Positions 39,967 through 48,702 of a stretch of DNA of 64,000 bases are shown here, piece by piece (within the stretch, counting starts at the first letter, position 1; every line of letters begins with the position of its first letter). Made by a program: the position numbers and the translations under genes. A model generated the notes under the pieces. That model saw nothing but the letters and a program-made list of their open reading frames with translations, ran no database searches and was not told where the DNA came from. This stretch comes from Saliniramus fredricksonii (GTDB taxonomy: Bacteria > Pseudomonadota > Alphaproteobacteria > Rhizobiales > Beijerinckiaceae). The stretch covers positions 868,001 through 932,000 of the forward strand of contig NZ_FMBM01000001.1 of NCBI RefSeq assembly GCF_900094735.1. Direction: 5' to 3'.

Positions 39967-40281
39967 GGCGACCTCCGGATCAGCAAGCGCGGGCGGGTGC
40001 CCGTTTCCATCAAGCGATACGCAAGAGCGCAGCGTACCGCAATCCGTACGGCCCTGCCCAGATGGCGCTTTTCTCGGCAATCCGTATGGGCGGGATGGGG
40101 TGAAGGGTCTGCAGCATGCTCGAGCTGCGCTCTTGATTGCCGTTCAGGTGCGTCTTTCAAACCGTGAGCCGGTATCCATCTGACGCAATGATGCTCCGGC
40201 TGCGACGCCATTGAGGATTTGTTCGTGTGATCCAGGTAGTATCAGCAAGATCACGAATCGCGCCAACCGGAGGGCCAGCCC
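39967..40281. other. Intergenic region between RraA-like and GH15 genes
   Basis: This 315-base divergent region holds no convincing gene. A 92-codon plus-strand frame crosses it but starts inside the RraA gene. It contains two 13-base direct repeats (40039-40089), and the GH15 ribosome binding site CGGAGGG lies near its right end. Confidence 0.5.
40039..40089. repeat. Direct repeat GCAATCCGTAYGG, two copies
   Basis: GCAATCCGTACGG (40039-40051) recurs as GCAATCCGTATGG (40077-40089), 38 bases apart. They lie about 75-125 bases upstream of the RraA-like gene. They could be paired regulator sites. Confidence 0.3.
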
Positions 40282-42081
40282 ATGAGCTCGCTCGATCTCG
40301 CCGTGATCGGCAATTGCATGAGTGCCGCGCTGATTGACCGGCGCGCCCAGATCGTCTGGGGATGCTTTCCCCGCATCGATGGCGATCCCGTCTTCTGCGC
40401 CCTGCTGGACGGGGAGGAAGTCGGCAATGGAAAGCATGCGAAGCGTGGCGTTTTCGCCGTCGAGCTGGAAGGCATGACGCGATGCGAGCAGCATTATCTC
40501 GGCAACACCGCCATCCTGATCTCGACGCTCCATGACGATGACGGCAATGCCGTCGAGATCACCGATTTCGCGCCGCGCTTCATCCATTACGACCGCACCT
40601 TCCGCCAGCCCGGCATGGTGCGCCGGGTGCGCCCCATCGCAGGGCGCCCGCGCATCCGCATCCGGCTGCGCCCGATGTTCGAATGGGGCGCGCGCGCCCC
40701 CGAGATCACGCGCGGCTCCAATCACATGCGCTTCGTCGGCCCCGGCCAGGCGCTGCGGCTGACCACTGACGCGCCGATCGCCTATGTGGCGGAGGAGCGC
40801 CCCTTCGTGCTCGAATCGCGCATTTCCCTGATCTTCGGCCCGGACGAGCCTCTGCGCAGTTCCGTCGATGCCACGGCGCGCGATTTCTTCGAACGCACGA
40901 CGGATTACTGGGCGAACTGGGTTCGCTCGCTCTCGATCCCGTTCGAATGGCAGGAGGACGTGATCCGCGCGGCGATCACCCTGAAACTGTGCAATTTCGA
41001 GGAGACCGGCGGCATCGTCGCCGCGCTCACCACCTCGATCCCGGAAGCACCGCATACCCAGCGCAACTGGGATTACCGCTATTGCTGGCTGCGCGACGCG
41101 TATTTCGTCGTCCATGCCCTCAACCGGCTCGGCACCACCCGCACCATGGAGGGCTTCCTCGCCTTCATCGCCAATATCGTCGATGATTCGGAGGATGAGA
41201 AACTCGCCCCGCTCTTCGGCATCACCCGCGAGAGCAAGCTGGAGGAACATGCGGCATCCGCCTTGCCCGGCTATCGCGGCATGGGACCTGTGCGCTACGG
41301 CAATGCCGCCTATACGCAGATCCAGAACGACGTCTATGGCAGCGTCGTGCTCGCTTCCACGCATCTTTTCTTCGACAAGCGCCTGCATCGCGCCGGCATG
41401 CATCACCTGTTCGAGCAGCTGGAGAAGCTCGGCGCCAAGGCGGTCGCGGTCTATGACACGCCCGATGCAGGGCCGTGGGAATTGCGCACCATGGCGGCGA
41501 TACACACCTTCTCCGCCGTGATGTGCTGGGCCGCCTGCGACCGGCTCGCACGCATTGCCACTCATATCGGGTTGCATGAGCGCGCCGAGCACTGGCGCAA
41601 CCACGCAGATCTGATGCACGCTGCCATCTGCGAGCGCATCTGGAACCCGCGGAAAGGCCATTTCGTCTCGACCTTCGAGGGTGAGGATCTCGATGCGACA
41701 TTGCTGCTTCTGGCCGAGCTCGGCTTCGTCGCCTGCAGCGACGAGCGCTTCATCATGACCGTGGAGGCCATCGACCGGCAATTGCGCCGGGGGCATCTGG
41801 TCAAGCGCTATGCCGTCGCCGATGATTTCGGCCGGATGGAGACGGGCTTCCTGATCTGCTCTTTCTGGTTCGTCGATGCCCTCTGGGCGATCGGGCGCTG
41901 TGACGAGGCGCGCGCCATGTTCGAGGAAGTGCTGAAGCTGCGCAATTCCTTCGGGTTGCTCTCGGAAGATGCCGATTTCGAAACCGGCGCGCTCTGGGGC
42001 AATTTCCCGCAGACCTATTCCATGGTTGGCCTGATCAATTCCGCCGTGCGGCTCTCACGCACATGGGAGGAGGCATTCTGA
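40282..42081 (+). CDS. Glycoside hydrolase family 15 protein
   Basis: The 599-residue protein has the N-terminal beta-sandwich (LAVIGNCMSAALIDRRAQIVW) and the (alpha/alpha)6 barrel of GH15. NWDYRYCWLRDAYF is a substrate-binding block and SEDADFETGALWGNFPQTYSMVGL carries the C-terminal catalytic region. Relatives are glucoamylases, glucodextranases and trehalases; this intracellular bacterial type often acts on trehalose or short alpha-glucans. No signal peptide is seen. No otsA/otsB or glycogen gene is adjacent. CGGAGGG precedes the ATG, and a terminator overlaps the stop. Confidence 0.9.
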   Translation: MSSLDLAVIGNCMSAALIDRRAQIVWGCFPRIDGDPVFCALLDGEEVGNGKHAKRGVFAVELEGMTRCEQHYLGNTAILISTLHDDDGNAVEITDFAPRFIHYDRTFRQPGMVRRVRPIAGRPRIRIRLRPMFEWGARAPEITRGSNHMRFVGPGQALRLTTDAPIAYVAEERPFVLESRISLIFGPDEPLRSSVDATARDFFERTTDYWANWVRSLSIPFEWQEDVIRAAITLKLCNFEETGGIVAALTTSIPEAPHTQRNWDYRYCWLRDAYFVVHALNRLGTTRTMEGFLAFIANIVDDSEDEKLAPLFGITRESKLEEHAASALPGYRGMGPVRYGNAAYTQIQNDVYGSVVLASTHLFFDKRLHRAGMHHLFEQLEKLGAKAVAVYDTPDAGPWELRTMAAIHTFSAVMCWAACDRLARIATHIGLHERAEHWRNHADLMHAAICERIWNPRKGHFVSTFEGEDLDATLLLLAELGFVACSDERFIMTVEAIDRQLRRGHLVKRYAVADDFGRMETGFLICSFWFVDALWAIGRCDEARAMFEEVLKLRNSFGLLSEDADFETGALWGNFPQTYSMVGLINSAVRLSRTWEEAF

Positions 42082-42104
42082 GGGGCGTGCCCCTCAGGAT
42101 TTTC
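42078..42104 (+). terminator. Intrinsic terminator at the end of the GH15 gene
   Basis: CTGAGGGG (42078-42085) and CCCCTCAG (42090-42097) make an 8-bp stem with a CGTG loop, followed by GATTTT. The stem includes the stop codon. It also separates the gene from the convergent phn operon. Confidence 0.7.
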
Positions 42105-42147
42105 GCAACAGCGATGCGCTTTCGTCCGTCGGGTTGGTACCGACACG

Positions 42148-42960
42148 TCAGATGATCGCGTGGCGTACCTTGGCCGAGACCCATTCCGAGAAGACGACCG
42201 TGGCAAGGATCAGCAGCAGGATCACCGTCACCTGCGGCCATGCCAGCACGTTGAGGGAAGACTGCAGCTTGAGCCCGATACCGCCGGCGCCGACAAGCCC
42301 GAGAATGGTGCTCTCGCGGATGTTGATATCCCAGCGAAACACCGAAATCCCCCAGAAGGCCGGCATGACCTGCGGCACGATTCCGTAATTCAGGATCTGC
42401 GCCTCGCTCGCCCCGGTCGCTGCGATCGCCTCGACCTGGCGAACATCGGTCTCCTCGATCGCCTCATAGAGAAGCTTGCCGACGAAGCCGATGGAGCGCA
42501 GGGCGATCGCGATGATACCCGCCAGCAATCCCGGACCGATGATCGCAACCAGCAGCAGCGCCCAGATCAGCGCATTGATCGAACGCGATGCCACGATGAT
42601 GAACAGGGCGATCGGACGCAGGATGGTGGCGGAGGGCGTGGTGTTTCGCGCGGCCATGAAGGCGATCGGCACCGCCATGATCACGCCGCCGATCGTGCCG
42701 ATCGTGGCGATGTTGATCGTATCCCACAGGGGCTGCATCAGTTCCGGCAGATAGGACAGGCGCGGTGGCCACATGCGGCTGCCGATATCCGATGCCTGCC
42801 GGGGCGCGTCCTGGACGAAGGCCCAGATCGTGTTCTTCGTCATCAACTGCCAGCACCAGACGAACAGAGCCACGAGCCCGAGCCAGCCCATCCACATGAA
42901 CAGCCGTGTGCGCGGCGTGCGATGGCTCCAGACCTCCTTGTAATGCGTGATCTCGCTCAT
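42148..42960 (-). CDS. phnE: Phosphonate-type ABC transporter permease (second PhnE)
   Basis: The 270-residue protein has about six membrane helices and the binding-protein-dependent permease EAA-like loop (LLYEAIEETDVRQVEAIAATGASEAQ). GIVPQVMPAFWGISVFRWDINIRESTILGLVGAGGIG is typical for PhnE, given here across blocks. With the first PhnE it should form the membrane channel. Its start codon overlaps the stop of the upstream phnE by four bases (ATGA), so the two are translationally coupled and likely made one to one. Confidence 0.93.
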   Translation of the reverse strand: MSEITHYKEVWSHRTPRTRLFMWMGWLGLVALFVWCWQLMTKNTIWAFVQDAPRQASDIGSRMWPPRLSYLPELMQPLWDTINIATIGTIGGVIMAVPIAFMAARNTTPSATILRPIALFIIVASRSINALIWALLLVAIIGPGLLAGIIAIALRSIGFVGKLLYEAIEETDVRQVEAIAATGASEAQILNYGIVPQVMPAFWGISVFRWDINIRESTILGLVGAGGIGLKLQSSLNVLAWPQVTVILLLILATVVFSEWVSAKVRHAII

Positions 42961-43760
42961 TGCAGAAACTTTCGAAGATAGCTGGAGCCGTATTCGGCGA
43001 TCATGACGATACCGATGATGATCAGGAGGATTGCGCCGGCGCTGTCATATTCGTAGCGGTCCATCGCGGTGTTGAGAGTCGCCCCGATGCCGCCGGCACC
43101 GACGATGCCGATCACCGCGCTCTCGCGAAAATTGATGTCGAGCCGGTAGAGCGACAGGCCGATCAGCCGTGGCATGACCTGCGGCTGGATGGCGTAGTTG
43201 ATCAGTTGCAGCCAGGAGGCTCCGGTCGAACGCACCGCCTCGGCCTGGGTCTCGTCGATCTCCTCGATATCATCCGCGAGCAGTTTCGCGATGAAGCCGA
43301 TCGTCGCGAAGGACAGCGTCAGGAACCCGGCAAAGGGGCCGAAACCGAACATCGCCACGAGGAAGATCGCGATGATCACCTCCTGCAGCGAGCGGCTCAC
43401 CGCGATGATTGTTCGGCAGACATAATAGACCGGCGCCGGTGCCAGGTTGCGCGCCGCGCCGATGCCGACAGGGATCGAGAGGATCACGCCGATCACTGTC
43501 GAGGTGAGCGTCATCGTCAGGCTTTCGATCAGCCCCCGATAGATATCGTTCCAGCGGCTGGTGAAATCGGGCTGCAGAAAGCCCATGATGAAGCGCTGGC
43601 CGCGCTCCAGCCCGACGATCACACGCTCCCAGTTGACCTCAAGCGTGCCGATGGCGAGGACAAGATAGACCAGAATGGCGATCTGCAGACCGATGCGCCA
43701 GGTGCGGTCCTTGATGATCTGTGGCGGACGGCGCCAGGTTGTCGGATAGGTGGTGCTCAT
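42957..43760 (-). CDS. phnE: Phosphonate-type ABC transporter permease (first PhnE)
   Basis: The 267-residue protein is a second, diverged PhnE with the loop [26 protein letters not shown] and the C-terminal block [20 protein letters not shown]. It overlaps phnC by four bases at its start and the second phnE by four bases at its end. Two different PhnE proteins imply a heterodimeric channel, as in the phnCDE1E2 arrangement known from Sinorhizobium. Confidence 0.93.
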   Translation of the reverse strand: MSTTYPTTWRRPPQIIKDRTWRIGLQIAILVYLVLAIGTLEVNWERVIVGLERGQRFIMGFLQPDFTSRWNDIYRGLIESLTMTLTSTVIGVILSIPVGIGAARNLAPAPVYYVCRTIIAVSRSLQEVIIAIFLVAMFGFGPFAGFLTLSFATIGFIAKLLADDIEEIDETQAEAVRSTGASWLQLINYAIQPQVMPRLIGLSLYRLDINFRESAVIGIVGAGGIGATLNTAMDRYEYDSAGAILLIIIGIVMIAEYGSSYLRKFLQ

Positions 43761-44578
43761 ACCGCAATCGCCTCCAGACGCCGTTTGGCGTCGGCCTCGG
43801 CATCCGCCTGCTCCTCGTCACCACGACGCATGGCGTTCCAGTCCTCTGCGCCGTAGATTTCGGTCAGGGCGGCTTCATTGAGTTGCTCTGGCGGCCCGTC
43901 GAAGACGACGCGCCCGGCGCGCAGGCCGACGATTCGCTGCATGAATTGCTGCGCCAGCGGCACGTCGTGAATATTGATGATGGCCGGAAGGCCGCGCTCG
44001 GCGCAGATCTCGATGAGAAGCCGCATGATCTGGCGCGACGTCTTGGGATCGAGGCTTGCGGTCGGTTCATCGACGAGCAAGAGCTCCGGCTCCTGGGCGA
44101 GCGCACGCGCGATACCCACGCGCTGGCGCTGACCGCCGGAGAGCGCGTCGGCCCGCTTGTCGGCCTGGTCCATCAGACCGACACGGTCGAGCAGGCGATA
44201 GGCGAGCTGGATGTCGGAAGGCGGATATTTCCGCAGGAAGCTGCGCCAGAACGGAACGTAGCCGAGCCGTCCCGAAAGCACGTTTTCCATCACGGTCAGG
44301 CGCTCGACCAGCGAATATTCCTGGAAGATCATGCCGATGCGGCGGCGTTGCCGGCGCAGTTCGGACTTGCCGAGCCGCACCAGATCGACATCACTGAGCA
44401 CGACCTGACCGGCGCTCGGCTCTACCAGCCGGTTGATGCACCGGATCATGGTGGATTTGCCCGCGCCCGAAGGTCCGATGAGACCCATGATCTGGCCCTT
44501 GGGGATGGTCAGTGTCACGTCGCTGAGCGCGGCGTCGCCCGTTTTGTAGGTCTTCGTCAAGCCTTCGAGGTGCAGCAT
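43757..44578 (-). CDS. phnC: Phosphonate-type ABC transporter ATP-binding protein
   Basis: ATG 44578 gives a 273-residue ATPase with Walker A GPSGAGKS (35-42), Q-loop FQEYSLV, signature LSGGQRQR (146-153) and Walker [13 protein letters not shown] (166-177). It energises uptake by the two PhnE permeases. The PhnC-typical blocks [16 protein letters not shown] and [27 protein letters not shown] are present. The frame extends upstream to 44686, but that would cross the terminator hairpin. The C-terminus has a charged extension. Confidence 0.95.
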   Translation of the reverse strand: MLHLEGLTKTYKTGDAALSDVTLTIPKGQIMGLIGPSGAGKSTMIRCINRLVEPSAGQVVLSDVDLVRLGKSELRRQRRRIGMIFQEYSLVERLTVMENVLSGRLGYVPFWRSFLRKYPPSDIQLAYRLLDRVGLMDQADKRADALSGGQRQRVGIARALAQEPELLLVDEPTASLDPKTSRQIMRLLIEICAERGLPAIINIHDVPLAQQFMQRIVGLRAGRVVFDGPPEQLNEAALTEIYGAEDWNAMRRGDEEQADAEADAKRRLEAIAV

Positions 44579-44592
44579 GGCGGCATCTTTCC

Positions 44593-44628
44593 AAAAAAGA
44601 GGCATGGGCGACAACCTGCCGCCCATGC
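44593..44628 (-). terminator. Intrinsic terminator between phnD and phnC
   Basis: GCATGGGCG (44602-44610) and CGCCCATGC (44620-44628) form a perfect 9-bp stem with a 9-base loop. On the minus strand it is followed by CTCTTTTTT. It lies 21 bases after phnD and ahead of phnC. It should let only part of the transcripts continue into phnCE1E2. Confidence 0.85.
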
Positions 44629-44648
44629 TGGTTCTTGCAACGAAAGGT

Positions 44649-45599
44649 TCAGTTACATTCGTAGACGACGCCGTTGGCTTCATCAATGGTGCGGATCACC
44701 GCCCAGTCTTCCTGGAACGTGATCGGAATGAACTGGTCCTCACCGTTACGACCGAATTCCTCGGCCAGAGCAGAGCCTTCCCACTCGAAGCTGAAGAAGG
44801 CTTCCTGGATCTTTTCCTGCAGATCCGGGGCCAGGTTGTAGACCGTGCCGTAACCCGTGGTCGGGAAGGTCTGCGACTGATAGATCGTCACGAGCTGGTC
44901 TTCGCTGACGACGTCGCGGTCGATCATCCGGCCCTTGACCGAATTGGCGATCGAAGCGGCGATGTAGTCCTTGTTGGCGACGCCGAGGATCGAGCTGTCA
45001 TGCGCACCCGAGAAGGTCGGCTCGAAATCGGTGCCGGCTTCCATGCCGAACTCGGCCATGAGGATGGCGGAGGGAGCCTTGAAGCCCGAATTGGAGGTCT
45101 CCGAGGTGAAGGCGAGCGTCTCGCCCCGAATGTCCTCGACTTCCTCGATGCCGGAGTCCGGATAGGTGATGATTTCCATCTCGTAACCGAAGGAGCCGTC
45201 TTCAGCCGCCATCATGGCGAAGGGACGGAAACCGGCGCAGGCCACGGCCAGCGGGTTCGAGCCGGTGTTGAAGCCGGCAACGTGCAGGCGACCGGCGCGC
45301 ATGGCCTCGATCTGGGCGGCGTTCGACTGGACCGGGAAGAACTGGACGTTCTTGCCCGTCACTTCGGCCATGTGATCGAGAAAGCCCTGCCAGACTTCGG
45401 CATAGACAGCCGGATCTTCGACCGGCGTATAGGCGAAGATCAGCGTGTCCGGATCAATCCAGTCCGCAGAATCTTCCGGAATGTCGGCGATGAGATCGCC
45501 GTCATTGTCGACATAGCGGCTGCCGAGCTGGAATTCGGCCTGGGCGGGAAAGGCGACGGCGAGCGCGGCGAGCGCGGTCAGGGTTGCAAGTGCTTTCAT
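44649..45599 (-). CDS. phnD: Phosphonate-type ABC transporter substrate-binding protein
   Basis: The 316-residue protein has a signal peptide cut after PAQA (residue 21) and the PhnD-type blocks [54 protein letters not shown] and [22 protein letters not shown]. Family members bind phosphonates, phosphite or, in some clades, other oxyanions. The mature N-terminus carries DNDGDLIAD (31-39), an EF-hand-loop-like sequence absent from E. coli PhnD. AGGGGAG precedes the ATG, and a Pho box lies 46 bases upstream. No C-P lyase genes are in the window, so phosphonate use is not proven. Confidence 0.93.
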   Translation of the reverse strand: MKALATLTALAALAVAFPAQAEFQLGSRYVDNDGDLIADIPEDSADWIDPDTLIFAYTPVEDPAVYAEVWQGFLDHMAEVTGKNVQFFPVQSNAAQIEAMRAGRLHVAGFNTGSNPLAVACAGFRPFAMMAAEDGSFGYEMEIITYPDSGIEEVEDIRGETLAFTSETSNSGFKAPSAILMAEFGMEAGTDFEPTFSGAHDSSILGVANKDYIAASIANSVKGRMIDRDVVSEDQLVTIYQSQTFPTTGYGTVYNLAPDLQEKIQEAFFSFEWEGSALAEEFGRNGEDQFIPITFQEDWAVIRTIDEANGVVYECN

Positions 45600-45628
45600 A
45601 ATTCTCCCCTAGGTGTTGGATGACGGCG

Positions 45629-45662
45629 TTGATAGCGGCTTTGGATGACAGTTGCATGACAG
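45629..45662 (-). promoter_or_regulatory. PhoB-type promoter (Pho box) of phnD
   Basis: On the minus strand two exact CTGTCAT heptamers are separated by GCAA (45645-45662), the canonical Pho box geometry of 7-4-7. Ten bases further lies a -10 TATCAA (45629-45634). This is the known layout in which PhoB replaces the -35. The operon should be induced by phosphate starvation. Confidence 0.75.
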
Positions 45663-45738
45663 CCTGCCATGCGTGACGCTCTGGTCAGGAGCCGGCTCAT
45701 GACCTTGCGCGATCAAGTGTCGTTGCGTCAGGCTCGAT

Positions 45739-46623
45739 TCACGCGCCAGCCTGGCCGCCGCGTCGCTCGCGGTAGCTGATGTAGATCCCCGCACCGGCGA
45801 TCACGCAGGCGCCCAGGATCGTATAACGATCCGGGAGCGTGCCGAAGGCGATGAAGGCGAGTGCGCCGGCCCAGACGATCTGGCCATAGGCATAAGGTGC
45901 GACCAGCGATGCGCTGGCATCGCGTAGGGCGAGGACCACGAGGCCGTGACCGGCGCTGGAGACGAGCCCCATCGCCAGCGCAACCCAGAGCTGGTCTGCC
46001 TGTGGCGCGACCCAGAAGAACGGTACGGCGAAGCTGGCGATGACGAAACCCACCAGGGCCGACCAGGCGAGCGTCGTCACCGGTGCGTCGCGCGCGCTGA
46101 CATAGCGCGTGATCGTCCCCGCGATGGCCCAGGAGGTTGCCGCCAGCACGGGGAAGAGCGATGCGATCCGGAAGGCGTCGGTGCCCGGGCGCATCACGAT
46201 CAGTACCCCGCAAAAGCCGATGACGGCCGCAGCCCAGCGTCGCCAGCCGACCACTTCATGCAGGAAGACGACGGCAAAAGCCGTCAGCAGGATCGGCAGG
46301 ATGAAGAAGATCGCCGTCGCATCGGCCACCGGCAGAAACACGATGCCGCTCATGAAGAAGACCGCAGAGCCGAGCATGCCCAGTCCGCGGACGATCTGCA
46401 GACCGGGGCGCCGCGAGGCGAAGCCCTGCACGCCTCGGGTCGCGAGCAGAAAGCCCAGAATCAGCACTGCGAAGACAATGTAGCGCATCCAGGCGATCAT
46501 CAGGGGCGGCAGTTCGGGGGTCAGCATCTTGGCGAAAACGTCGCCACAGGCGAAGAGCGCCGTACCGGCGACCATCGCGAGAATACCGCGCAGAGGATGG
46601 GTCGTGCTCGGTGCGACCGCCAT
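45739..46623 (-). CDS. EamA/DMT-family membrane transporter
   Basis: The protein of about 294 residues has ten hydrophobic segments in two repeats, the EamA pattern. Typical positions are AMVAGTALFACGDVFAKML, LPPLMIAWMRYIVFAVLIL, FLPVADATAIFFILPIL and ALRDASASLVAPYAYGQIVWAGALAF. Members export metabolites or amino acids across the inner membrane, and the substrate is unknown here. ATG 46623 is taken. Its start lies nine bases after the stop of the M55 aminopeptidase gene, so the two are almost certainly one operon, perhaps handling D-amino acids or peptide products. Confidence 0.9.
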   Translation of the reverse strand: MAVAPSTTHPLRGILAMVAGTALFACGDVFAKMLTPELPPLMIAWMRYIVFAVLILGFLLATRGVQGFASRRPGLQIVRGLGMLGSAVFFMSGIVFLPVADATAIFFILPILLTAFAVVFLHEVVGWRRWAAAVIGFCGVLIVMRPGTDAFRIASLFPVLAATSWAIAGTITRYVSARDAPVTTLAWSALVGFVIASFAVPFFWVAPQADQLWVALAMGLVSSAGHGLVVLALRDASASLVAPYAYGQIVWAGALAFIAFGTLPDRYTILGACVIAGAGIYISYRERRGGQAGA

Positions 46624-46632
46624 CACGCCGTA

Positions 46633-47430
46633 TCAGGTGAGGTAATTCAGGGCACGCAGGATCTCGAAATAATCCTGCGCAGGGAGGCGGATGGTGCGGT
46701 CGCCGAGATGTTCGGCACCGGGATACCAGCGATGGCGTTCGGCCAGCAGCGGGTCATTATAGGTAATCTCGAGCACCGGCGATTGCGGCACGGCGAGAAG
46801 CTGCCTCTCCCCGCTCCGCGAAAGCGCCTGCGCCGCGCCGGCCTCGATCGCCGCGCAGGCGCCGGCGGGGGTCATCGACAGGGTTGACTGGCCGTAACCC
46901 TGCTTGACCGCGCAACGCCCCACTTGCGGCGCCACGTCCGCGATCTCCGCCATCAGCCCGGCATCCCCGCTGACGAAGACCGTCGGCACGCCGAGCATGG
47001 CGCCTGCGAGCGCGTGGATCAGGAATTCCGAGGCGCGCCGCCCATCCAGGCGGATTTCGGCGGCAGCGAGGGAGAGTGTATGGGCGAGCGCATTCGCTTC
47101 CGATCCCGCCGCTGCGTGATAGCCGATCATCATCAGCGCATCGAAGCTTTCATCGAGCCCCTGCACCATGCACAGCGGATGGCCGGCCCAGGCACGTACG
47201 ATGCGGATATCGGGGGGCAGCCGGTCGAGGATCAGATTGCGGCCCGAGGCGTGGGCGTCCTTGACGACGACCTCCGTCGCGCCTGCCGCGCGGGCACCCC
47301 GGATCGCGGCGAGTGCCTCGTTGGTCATGATCTCGCGGAATTCCGCGTAATCCGCATGCGTGCGCCGCGCCTCGTCCCAATGGGTGATGCCGGCGCAGCC
47401 CTCGATATCGACGCTGATGAAGACCTTCAT
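46633..47430 (-). CDS. M55-family D-aminopeptidase (DppA-like)
   Basis: The 265-residue protein starts [20 protein letters not shown], with the Asp8/Glu10 zinc ligands of family M55. KDAHASGRN and [11 protein letters not shown] supply His ligands, and LAHTLS and [25 protein letters not shown] complete the pattern. DppA releases N-terminal D-amino acids such as D-Ala and is thought to recycle cell-wall peptides. The start codon overlaps a small inverted repeat with a GGGGGG ribosome binding site in its loop. The EamA gene follows immediately. Confidence 0.92.
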   Translation of the reverse strand: MKVFISVDIEGCAGITHWDEARRTHADYAEFREIMTNEALAAIRGARAAGATEVVVKDAHASGRNLILDRLPPDIRIVRAWAGHPLCMVQGLDESFDALMMIGYHAAAGSEANALAHTLSLAAAEIRLDGRRASEFLIHALAGAMLGVPTVFVSGDAGLMAEIADVAPQVGRCAVKQGYGQSTLSMTPAGACAAIEAGAAQALSRSGERQLLAVPQSPVLEITYNDPLLAERHRWYPGAEHLGDRTIRLPAQDYFEILRALNYLT

Positions 47431-47449
47431 GAAACAGCCCCCCGTTTCA
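47430..47449 (-). promoter_or_regulatory. Leader hairpin at the start of the M55 aminopeptidase gene
   Basis: TGAAAC and GTTTCA form a perfect 6-bp inverted repeat around AGCCCCCC. In the minus-strand RNA the loop exposes GGGGGG, the likely ribosome binding site, while the first base of the AUG is in the stem. It could modulate translation. Confidence 0.25.
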
Positions 47450-47548
47450 GGCAGCATCGGCCTTGCGCAGGGCCCTGTCGAGCGGCGTGAACGCCGAAAG
47501 CCGGAAGGGGCGGATGCACATCGCCATCAGCAACCATCGGCACTCCGG

Positions 47549-47566
47549 CTGTCATCCGGATGTCAC
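47549..47566 (+). promoter_or_regulatory. Pho-box-like element upstream of gap-arsJ
   Basis: CTGTCAT (47549-47555), spacer CCGG, ATGTCAC (47560-47566) fits the 7-4-7 Pho box with one mismatch in the second half against CTGTMAY. It points toward the gap-arsJ pair, 88 bases upstream of its start. I find no good -10 at the expected distance, so the call is tentative. Confidence 0.45.
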
Positions 47567-47588
47567 ATGCACGCGTCATCGAACGCGC

Positions 47589-47618
47589 AGGCTCTTTCCA
47601 TGAATATCGAAAAAGCCT
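47589..47618. promoter_or_regulatory. Inverted repeat before gap-arsJ
   Basis: AGGCTCTTT (47589-47597) and AAAAAGCCT (47610-47618) pair at eight of nine positions with a 12-base spacer. It sits 36 bases before the gap start, where an ArsR-type operator could lie, but it does not match a known ArsR consensus that I can recall. Confidence 0.25.
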
Positions 47619-47653
47619 ATGCGAAGCATGAGATGGCAAGCGGAGGGACGATC

Positions 47654-48700
47654 ATGCGCGTGGGCATCAACGGCATGGGGCGGATCGGGCGCCTGGTTCT
47701 GCGCGCGGCCCTGGGTGCGGCGGAGCGCCCGCAGGACGATCCGCGCCGCGACAACCGGCTCGACATCGTCCATGTCAACGAGATCAAGGGCGGGGCGGAG
47801 ACGCTCGCGCATCTGATCGCCTTCGATTCGATGCAGGGCCGCTGGCGGTCCGAAATCGCCGGAGACGATGCGCAGGGCGTCATCAGCATCGATGGCAAGC
47901 GTATCGGCGTCTCGGCCCATGCCGCGCCCGCAGAAATCCCCTGGGGCGATCTCGGCGTCGATCTCGTCATCGAGGCCACCGGCAAGTTCCTGAAGCGGGA
48001 GACGCTGGAAGGCCATTTCGCGCGCGGCGCGAAACGCGTGCTGGTCGCGGCTCCCGTCAAGGACGGCTCGGCGCTCAATCTGGTGATGGGGATCAACGAC
48101 CATCTCTATGATCCGGGCGAGCACCGCCTCGTCACGGCGGCATCGTGCACGACGAACTGCCTCGCTCCGGTGGTGAAGGTGGTGCATGAGGCGATCGGCA
48201 TCCGCCACGGCCAGATCACCACGATCCACGATCCCACCAATACCAATCTCGTGGTGGACGGCGTCCACAAGGATCTGCGCCGCGCGCGCTCGGCCATGCT
48301 CTCGTTGCAGCCGACGACGACGGGTTCGGCCACTGCGATCGCGCTGATCTATCCCGAACTCGAAGGCAAGCTCGACGGTCATGCCGTGCGCGCTCCGGTG
48401 CTCAATGCCTCGCTGACCGATTGCGTCTTCGAGATGGCGCGCGAGACCAGCGCCGAGGAGATCAACGACCTGTTCGCCATCGCCGCTTCCGGCCCGCTCG
48501 CGGGGATTCTCGGCTTCGAGGCACGCCCGCTGGTCTCGATCGATTTCGCCGGTGACACCCGCTCCAGCATCATCGACGGGCCGTCCACGCTGGTCACCGA
48601 CGGCACGCTGTTGAAGATCTATGCCTGGTACGACAACGAGATGGGCTTTTCCTGCCGCATGGTCGATCTCGCCTGCAAGATGCGTGAGGCCGGGATCTGA
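47654..48700 (+). CDS. ArsJ-associated glyceraldehyde-3-phosphate dehydrogenase
   Basis: The 348-residue protein has the NAD-binding start [14 protein letters not shown] and catalytic Cys165 in AASCTTNC. It has the ArsJ-group blocks [41 protein letters not shown], given across the active-site loop, and [15 protein letters not shown]. In this group the enzyme uses arsenate in place of phosphate and forms unstable 1-arseno-3-phosphoglycerate, which ArsJ exports. ATG 47654 follows GGAGGGACG. Only two bases separate its stop from arsJ. It is probably not the main glycolytic enzyme. Confidence 0.92.
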   Translation: MRVGINGMGRIGRLVLRAALGAAERPQDDPRRDNRLDIVHVNEIKGGAETLAHLIAFDSMQGRWRSEIAGDDAQGVISIDGKRIGVSAHAAPAEIPWGDLGVDLVIEATGKFLKRETLEGHFARGAKRVLVAAPVKDGSALNLVMGINDHLYDPGEHRLVTAASCTTNCLAPVVKVVHEAIGIRHGQITTIHDPTNTNLVVDGVHKDLRRARSAMLSLQPTTTGSATAIALIYPELEGKLDGHAVRAPVLNASLTDCVFEMARETSAEEINDLFAIAASGPLAGILGFEARPLVSIDFAGDTRSSIIDGPSTLVTDGTLLKIYAWYDNEMGFSCRMVDLACKMREAGI

Positions 48701-48702
48701 GC

